A stretch of 64,000 bases of DNA. It comes from Chrysoperla carnea. Taxonomy: Eukaryota > Arthropoda > Insecta > Neuroptera > Chrysopidae. Numbering within the stretch: position 1 is the stretch's first letter; each line of letters opens with the position of its first letter. The translations under genes were made by a program, and so were the position numbers. Below are positions 56,561 through 64,000 of the stretch, in pieces. Below the pieces are notes generated by a model. That model saw only the letters and a list, made by a program, of their open reading frames with translations, was not told the origin of the DNA and made no database searches. The DNA is taken from the NCBI RefSeq assembly GCF_905475395.1, contig NC_058339.1, forward strand, positions 91,088,520-91,152,519. Reading direction: 5' to 3'.

Positions 56561-58015
56561 ATTTTGTGATTTTTAATGAATCTGAAGTACATTAACTAAT
56601 TTGTCACTAAAAAAAGAATCATCGAAATCTTTTCGATGTTCGCGTGATATTGAGTTATTCGCCCATTTGTCACGTGCATAGTTAATGCAAATTTAAGATT
56701 TATATGGATTTCACATAGATACCATTGTCAGAATTATACCAAATTGAAATGGGACCACACGAGAAGCACAAGCTTTCAAATAAATAAAGAAAAAGTTCTG
56801 AGGTAACAGACAAAAAAAGAAATACAGTCGAATTGAGAACCTCTTTCTTTTTTGTTTGAAGTCGGTTAAAAATTTGGGATAAAAAGAATTTCTATTCTTT
56901 ATTTTACTAATAAACCACTTCTATACTTAAGGTATTTCCAGCATGAAAGCACTTGTCGACAGATTCGCCCAATTTTTGTCACAGGCTCAGAATAATGATA
57001 GCTGTAAGATCTTGAAGTTTTAGAATTTTTGATCGTTTAGATAGCGAGATAATTAGTTGCAAAGTTCGCGATTTCGAAGGTCAATGCTTGTAAAAGTCAC
57101 TGTCCTCCCAGATATTTTTTTCAGTATTAAAAAAATTCTCTCGACAGAATTGAAAAAAGTCTGATAGGTGAAAGAAATGTTTTTAGAATAAAAAAAAAAT
57201 AGCACTGCGTTTTGTTTTCGAGATATTAATTTTGACGTAAATTGTCAAAATAACTTAGACATTAATTATCTCGTGTTTTCAATGGTCAAATACGACGACA
57301 TAGGCCGAAACGGTTTTTATCAAAATGCCGTACTTACGCCCCACCCCCAAATTTGTAAGGATTACTATTATTTTATCTATGGATTTTATGCATTTACTTT
57401 CAGTATGTGAAACTGAACCTACTTAAAAAACTCAATAACTCCTGTAATTTAGTGCATTATGGACACGAATATAGAGTCTCATTATTTGTATAATCTTTAG
57501 AATAAAGAAAAATTGCTTAAAGGTTTAAGAAAATGAATTTTCCGTCATAAAAGAAGTAAGTGATGGAAATTGTATTTATTTTTTTTATTCTTTAATTAAA
57601 AATAAATGAAATAAAAAATATATACATCAAAGTAAAATAATTTCAGTTAATTTTATTTCATGAATATTGCGCAGAATAAATTTTATAAATAATAGGTAAA
57701 AGCGATGATGAAAGTTGTAGAATTTGAATTGAAACGAATTAAAGAATTATTTGATTTGTTTTATATCAGTTTGTATTGACTTTTTTTTATTTATTTATAA
57801 AAATTAATGATAAAGGAAAATTGAACGCAAGTAAATTACACGTAAATTAACATAATATAAACTTCCCGTACATTCAAGTTGAGGATTATTAGAAGACAAA
57901 TAATCAATTTTTTCTGAAAATCAACCGGAAACTTTCTTGTGGCAATATCTGTAGTTAAGTTTTGTTGAAAAATTAAAAATAATGGGGTGGAGCATTTTAA
58001 TGTACCATGGCTAGT
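56561..58015. other. Intergenic, no gene seen
   Basis: A single ttgaagtcggttaaaa near 56858 repeats the arm wording of the preceding palindrome. Nothing else is supported. Confidence 0.45.
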
Positions 58016-58160
58016 AGCTCGTTTTGTAGTTAACCAATCAAAAATGCAGAGTTTAATAGAGGACAGCATGTTCTGACCTCAGGTTGGGCCTAGTTCTTCG
58101 GGTTGCTTTAATAGTCAATTTAGATCCTAAAAGTTAAGAGATAAAATAAAATTTTTAATA
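58016..58160 (-). repeat. Decayed relative of the 14978-15368 MITE (reverse)
   Basis: gtagttaaccaatcaaaaat, gttctgacctcaggttgggcc and gttgctttaatagtcaattt are the reverse complement of the wording at 51390-51480 and at 15210-15320. Confidence 0.65.
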
Positions 58161-58605
58161 AGAAGTTGATCCTCATAAAAAAACTATTGTATTTAATTCG
58201 TTGCTTTATTAAAGCTCGTTGCATTAATCTGTAGCTTTAGGCGCAGATGCGATTTTTTCACAATATATTCAATAAAATACTCATTTTTACGGCACTGCTT
58301 TACCAAAAGTTGTGAACCAAATCTTGATGATTTTTGAATGCTTTTAATTTGATGGGGCTTTAAAATTCTATGTATTTACCTACAACTATAAAATTCTATC
58401 AATTGCGGTAAGGTTTTCTATTTTTTTTTTCTGTTTTGTATAAAATAAATTTCATAAAAGTATTCGATAATTGAAAATAAGAAAATGCGTTTGTAGTGAA
58501 AATTTTATATGTTTTGTTTTTGTGAAAACCACCAACATTTAAATATTTATTATTTATTTTTACATCCATGTACAAACATGTACTCAAAATGTGTATTTTT
58601 GGATA

Positions 58606-58993
58606 TTCGCTCCGTGCGTGAGTTTCGTTTCCATGGTAACGATACACTACTTTAATTATAGAATTTTATGGATGCATATATAATTGTATGGATTGCATTT
58701 TAAGACTTACATTGAAAATTTAATATTCTTGTCTCACAAATTTAAATAAATAATTATGATAATTTACATTTGAAAAATAATATTTGAACAATTTGATTTC
58801 TTATTTTCACAATTTTTAATGCATTAAGTTTAATTAATTAGTGTTTTACAATAATTTTAATTTGGCATTTCTATAACATTAACATGTAAAGAACTGCAAA
58901 TTAGTAATAACAGCCCCCTTTAACGCCAAAATTGTTCACTGGAAGCGCTGGCATCGATTTTATTGTCCCTACCATGACTACGCACACAACGAA
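58606..58993 (+). mobile_element. MITE, TA-flanked, about 390 bp (copy 2)
   Basis: Terminal wording TTCGCTCCGTGCGTGAG at the left and cgcacacaacgaa at the right, with TA at 58604-58605 and 58994-58995. Over 90 percent similar by eye to copies 1 and 3. Confidence 0.88.
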
Positions 58994-58995
58994 TA

Positions 58996-60369
58996 ATGCA
59001 ATGTTTGATTTAAGATTACTGTTTTTTTCTTTAATCTTAAATACCTGCTTGATCAAATGATATCAAATCATATGTGGATGGGGTTGAGTGTGCAATTTAT
59101 GAGTACCGCATTTTTTCAATTGATTCTTAATCAGAAAAGCTTCTAGATTAATATTCTGGATCTTGCCAGAAACCCCATTCGTCCAATTTTTGCATACCCC
59201 TCCCCCCCTCTCCACAGAAACAGTTAAATGACATTTTTTTTTAATCAAGTAAAAGTTACTTTTGGTTCTATGGGTCATTTAACGTCAAAAAGGCTCTTTG
59301 TGATTTAACTTCTTCGTTTTCGAGATATTAACAGTTTAATGTTTGGAAAAACTCCTAAGAAGCCATTTTAAAAGCTGAAAAACGGGGCTCACAATTACTG
59401 AAGAGCAAAAAATCAACCTTGGAATGGATGCAATCAGTATGGATGCATCAGCATGGATGTCATGTGGAAGTATTTGTAATATTTAGATTTTTTTAATTAA
59501 TTTTTATATAGATTTATTTTGCTTATACAATCAAAATTTTATTTAAATAAGCATTTTTTGAATTCAATAAATATACACAGAACCCCAGAATATCAGTTTT
59601 ATAAATTTATTTTATCTTTATTTCATTTTAAATAAACCATTCAATTGGAAAAAACCCGAAAAAACTTTTATTGGAAAATAACTTTTATGGTAAATCAAAT
59701 AGTTAGGAAAATTGAAATGTTTTTTGTTAGTTTATTAAACAAATTTTTATTTGGTTGGACACAGTTTAATGTTTATTATTAGATAAACTTTTAACATCTT
59801 ATAGTGGAGTATGTTAATCATACTAAACCGGAAGACGAAAACAGATCAAAGATCCCACCAGATCAAGATGGGCATTTTCCCCGATTTTCTCTCGTCTCTC
59901 TTCTCACTTAGAGGATCAAAAGGTGTATATCAGCTTTAAATATCAGAACAACTTTTTGAATTGTCCACATATCTAACATATCGAAAATTATTAAAACGAT
60001 TTTGCTGCATCAAATTAGAGGAGCATGGGGTAATGGGATCACGAAAAAGCTTCCCAAATGCTCGTAATTGTGTAAATGACATTCGAGTGTCTTCTCGTAT
60101 GTTTGATCAAGTTGGCTTATTGCGGGCAGTCATTTAGTTGCATTCATTCCATTGTACACAAATATAAAAGGATAACGCCCGCGATAAACATTAAAATGCA
60201 TACATATTATATTGTATTTACGTTAATTACTAACAGATACACGTTCGCTTTGTTGGGCAATTACAACTCTAAAAACAGAGACTATCGTGTTATACCTCTC
60301 ACTTTTTTGGACCAAAAATTCGAAAATGATGGCCCAAAGTGAAATAACAAATATAGTTTATTAAAATAG
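58996..60369. other. Intergenic, no gene seen
   Basis: AT-rich with no supported gene. A small frame at 60076-60342 (88 codons) shows no family features. Confidence 0.45.
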
Positions 60370-60910
60370 GGTAAAATTTGGGTGTAATGGAGCAAAATCA
60401 AATTTTTTGACTTTAATGACGTCATAAAGTATAAAAAATCAATTTTTTTGATATTTTGGCAAAATTTTGTTCGATTTTAATGAATTTTTTTTTTGAAACA
60501 CACTTATTTTGGGTCTTTTTTTTCCATTTTTTGTGTTAGTTACTTGCCTATACTAGTCTCTGAGCCAAAATTTGGATGTGATAGAGTAAAACCAGATTTT
60601 TTGATTTTAATGACACCATAAAGTATAAAAAATCAATTTTTTGAATATCTTGGCCATATTATGTTTGATTTTAATGAAATTTTTTTTGAAACCCACTAAT
60701 TTTTGGTTGTTTTTTCCTATTTTTTGTGTTAGTTACTCGCCTATACCAGTCCTTGTGTCAAATGTGGAAACTAAGATGGTGAAATTTTGAAAAATAATCC
60801 ATTTCCGTTAAATTTGAAAAGTATGGACCGAAAATAGTGGAATAACATACTTGGTTTATTAAAATAGGGTAAAATTTGAGTGTGATAGAGCAAAATCAAA
60901 TTTTTTTTAT
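60370..60910. repeat. Tandem repeat, about 193 bp, 2+ units
   Basis: gtgttagttacttgcctata near 60534 recurs as gtgttagttactcgcctata near 60727. Upstream, ttttaatgacgtcataaagt near 60411 recurs as ttttaatgacaccataaagt. A third partial unit begins aaaatagggtaaaatttgag near 60861. Confidence 0.75.
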
Positions 60911-62149
60911 TTTAATTGATGGCCATTCTCAAATATTATCTATGAAAATTATTCTAAATTTTTCGTTAAATTTTAATAAATTAAATTTTATAATAATTAA
61001 CATGACAAAGAATTGTACACGAATGGAACGTTATCAAGATTAACCTTTATATGAAAATAATACTTTCCTACCTACCTCGAAAAGTTAAAGGACTGGTGGA
61101 ATGGGGCTGCTGGGGTGTGAAGAAAATAAAGAGAGATAGCAAAGCACCAAAGCATTTTATTATATGGACACGTAATAATTGTAAAATGTTTTGAATAAAT
61201 AATGACCTTTCTGTATAGAATTTTCTTTTTAGTTGGTATGTATATAAAAAGGGCACAGTTGTTGGCATTAGGACAAGAGACATCACATAGCATATTCTTT
61301 TATATCACTCAAATACACTAAATATCAGTAGAAAAAGATACGCATATGATACTGTAATAGAACTTTTCTTATTTTAATATACTTAGTGTACTACACCGAG
61401 CTAAAAAGAACAAGCGAATAATTTATTTAGTTGAGCTGTAAGAGTTGAGTAAGTCTATACAACGAATGTACTAAAAAACATTATTCATTGACTAAAAATG
61501 TGTATACACGATTACGGAATGATCTATTATGTTTGTTAAATAATTAACTACCTAGATTACAGGTGTCTATTTTAGTTAAAGTTAAGGACAGATCGTGGTC
61601 AATAAACACATATTTCAAGTGTATGCGTCTAAGCACCAAATTTATATTTAGGGCATTTTATAAACATTTATACAATAGGCATATTGACTAAATCTTTTTG
61701 ATCACTTCGGGCGATGATTCTCACTACACGGGCAGAAAAGTGAAGTTGGTTTTTGAAGATCTTTAGAAGTACGCAAAATATGAACGTTTAAAATTCCTTA
61801 TTAAACAAAGAGGAAGAAAAAAGAGAGCCGAGAAAAGAGAAAGTCCTTTATAAAAGAGAATCTAGGATCTTATGAAGATGAATCTATTCCTGGACAATAT
61901 TGATTCCAGATAATATTTTAGAAATTATTTGTGCAATGGTGAAGTTAAATGAATTTTCGTGATTTTACAGCCAGCATTATTTTAGAATAATTGACTTTGA
62001 ACCTTTTCGACCGTTAAATTAAAACATTAGCAGGTTTTGAGATAATTAATCATGAAACCGAATTTATTGATCTTCATAAATGCCTTTTATGTTTTTAAGG
62101 TACATTTGACATAAAAAAAATAAATCGTATCGAAAAAAACATAAAACAA
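60911..62149. other. Intergenic, no gene seen
   Basis: Sequence near 61730-61790 (gggcagaaaagtgaagttgg) resembles one near 8060-8110. Otherwise nothing is recognised. Confidence 0.4.
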
Positions 62150-62745
62150 AGAAAAAAAACAACTGACTGTGTTAATTGTGGAAGTACTTTGTATAGAAAG
62201 TGTTACCTAAATGTCAGTGCTTGCATTTTGTTATACATTAGAAAAGTTTAAAAGCCAACACATCTATCGAGGACCTTCGGCCGCCATTTGTTTTGGTTTT
62301 CGAAAATTTCGAAGATTATTTTCTAGAACTTTCGCTTGTTTTTCGAGAATCTTTCACAAGGTAACTTATTAAAGCTGTATGCAAATTTTCAACTGCCTAT
62401 CGTTTAGAGTTTTAAAAAATCGTTTAAAAAATGTTTCAAACAAAAGTTGTTTATTTAATATTTAAAAATTTTTCAAACAAAATTATATTTTTTTGCATTT
62501 TAGTCAGTCTCTAACGGTTTACACGACCCAATTGACGTATGTTGCTCATTTACGTACTCAAACTCAATTTTTACGAACTAAGCACGCTATAATTTCATCT
62601 TGATATTTCTTTTTCTTTTTGAGCGTGATGACGGAAGGACAGACGGACAGACAAACAGAAATGGCTTAGTTAAAATTTTGTTCGTAGCATCAATATTTTT
62701 AAGTTTTACAAACTAAAATTAGTATACCTTGATAAATATATTTTA
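62150..62745 (+). repeat. R1 copy 13 (diverged, end lost)
   Basis: The head acaactgactgtgttaattg, body motif gacggaaggacagacggaca and tail gtagcatcaatatttttaag are present. The last catggtata is replaced by a T-rich stretch that touches the MITE. Confidence 0.82.
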
Positions 62746-63135
62746 TTTTCGTTGTGTGCGTAGTCATGGTAGGGACAATAAAATCGATGCCAGCGCTTTA
62801 AGTGAAAAATTTTGGAGTTAAAGGGGGCTGTTATGACTAATTTGCAATTCTTTACATGTTAATGTTATAGAAATGTCAAATTAAAATTATTGAAAAACAC
62901 GAATTAATTAAACTTAATGCATTAAAAATTGTGAAAATAAGAAATCAAATTGAACAAATATTATTTTTCAAATGTAAATTATCATAATTATTTATTTAAA
63001 TTTGTGAGACAATAAAATTAAATTTTAAATGTAAGTCTTAAAATGCAATCCATACAATTATATATGCATCCATACAATTCTATAATTAAAGTAGTGTATC
63101 GCTACCATGGAAACGAAACTCACACACGGAGCGAA
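62746..63135 (-). mobile_element. MITE, TA-flanked, about 390 bp (copy 3)
   Basis: A reverse copy: it opens ttttcgttgtgtgcgtagtc and closes cacggagcgaa, with TA at 63136-63137. Its left TA is less certain because of a T run. It abuts the end of an R1 copy, as copy 1 does. Confidence 0.86.
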
Positions 63136-63137
63136 TA

Positions 63138-63789
63138 CAAGAAATAATGACTTCAGTAGTGAAAAGGCCAAAATCAAATAATCCATGTATATGCTTTTGG
63201 GTCCATCAAATAGTCGAAAAATTATACCATATAATGACATTAAACTTAAATGAGGCCTTAAAAATTGACCAGGATTCACACTCAATCTTGCACTAATGAA
63301 GAATTTTGATAAAGAATGTTATAACTTTGTATATTTATCGAAAATATGTGACAGTTTTATTTAGAATGGAAATTTATGTTACAGTAAATACTTAAGTCAT
63401 TATTAATTATTTTAATGGCTAATTATAATTTTTTTTAATGATGATAATAAATCAACGGTTACATTAAAATTTGAGTTAATTTATATTAAAGCTTCTATAT
63501 TACCAAGCCATGTATCCATCTTTTATTTTAAACATTTTAACTTTCTGTGTTACTTATTTATATAGTCAATGCGATAAGTGTACAGAGCAACTCTATCTAA
63601 AAAAATTGTAGTCCAGGAGATCTTAACAAAAATTAAACTTAGTAAACTCATTTTCAGTAAACTAATGTATTTTCAGTTGAGGTACTTCGATACCCAAAAA
63701 ATAAAAATTTGAAATTTTGGTATGATTTTAAAGCTTAAAACTTGAGGAATATTAATTTTTTATGTAAATGGTAAAACATTTTTAAAAGC
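63138..63789. other. Intergenic, no gene seen
   Basis: AT-rich with no supported feature. Confidence 0.45.
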
Positions 63790-63992
63790 ATTTATTGACT
63801 AAAAAACCAACATTTATTAGGCCTTCTTCATATACCGCCATGTAAAAGGGCGGTTTTAAATAATTGATTTTTACGACTTGACATTTATTTAGAAGGCATA
63901 TTAAATACTCATTAATTGACACACAAGATTTTAGTTATTTGGTAACAATTTCGTTTTGGTATCGAAACTTCTTAAACAAAAATGTCATTAAA
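63790..63992 (-). repeat. Dispersed repeat R2, copy 2
   Basis: The reverse complement matches 41375-41560 in order: tcgataccaaaacgaaattg, tgtgtgtcaattaatgagta, ggcggtatatgaagaagg. It runs close to the window edge, so its end cannot be judged. Confidence 0.75.
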
Positions 63993-64000
63993 ATCAATAT

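Noticed and set aside
58399..58647. 82-codon minus-strand ORF
   Set aside because: It runs into the MITE end and shows no family resemblance.

Overview
This is a window of AT-rich eukaryotic nuclear DNA, most likely from an insect. Three large intron-bearing protein genes occupy roughly the first 31 kb. The rest is intergenic or intronic DNA packed with short non-autonomous transposable elements. The protein families (Patched-related, Rif1, and a RING/B-box/NHL protein closest to Drosophila Thin/TRIM32) and the repeat types (Helitron-like ends, TA-flanked MITEs, mariner relics) are typical of insect genomes. I cannot fix the order; a beetle or another insect with a repeat-rich genome would fit.

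Layout. (1) 1811-7032, plus strand: the 3' five exons of Patched-related (Ptr), an RND/sterol-sensing-domain membrane protein whose 5' exons lie outside the window. (2) 9.1-10.6 kb: an unusual palindromic minisatellite built on TATACCGT units. It is joined to the tail of an interspersed repeat (called R1 here), with a TA-flanked MITE immediately after. (3) 11620-22854, plus strand: a complete six-exon Rif1 gene (predicted 1992 aa) with an N-terminal helical-repeat region, a long disordered linker and an RVSF PP1-docking motif. Its introns hold a foldback element, a MITE, a Helitron-like element and microsatellites. (4) 25105-31128, minus strand: a complete seven-coding-exon thin/TRIM32-like gene (predicted 1299 aa), convergent with Rif1. 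A 135-bp tandem repeat lies just beyond its 3' end. (5) 31.2-64 kb: no convincing host gene. It holds about ten R1 copies or fragments, two more copies of the same MITE, a young 883-bp foldback element inserted in a (TA)n microsatellite, two other long foldback elements, a Helitron-like fragment, an internally deleted mariner transposase relic, and several low-copy tandem or dispersed repeats.

All exon junctions given here were read from GT/AG signals and checked for phase; each of the three coding sequences stays open through every junction. The genes are not functionally linked: Ptr is a membrane protein, Rif1 controls replication timing and PP1 recruitment, and Thin is a muscle E3 ligase scaffold. 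The least explained part of the window is the R1 family and the palindromic satellite that appears to have grown inside or next to an R1 copy.
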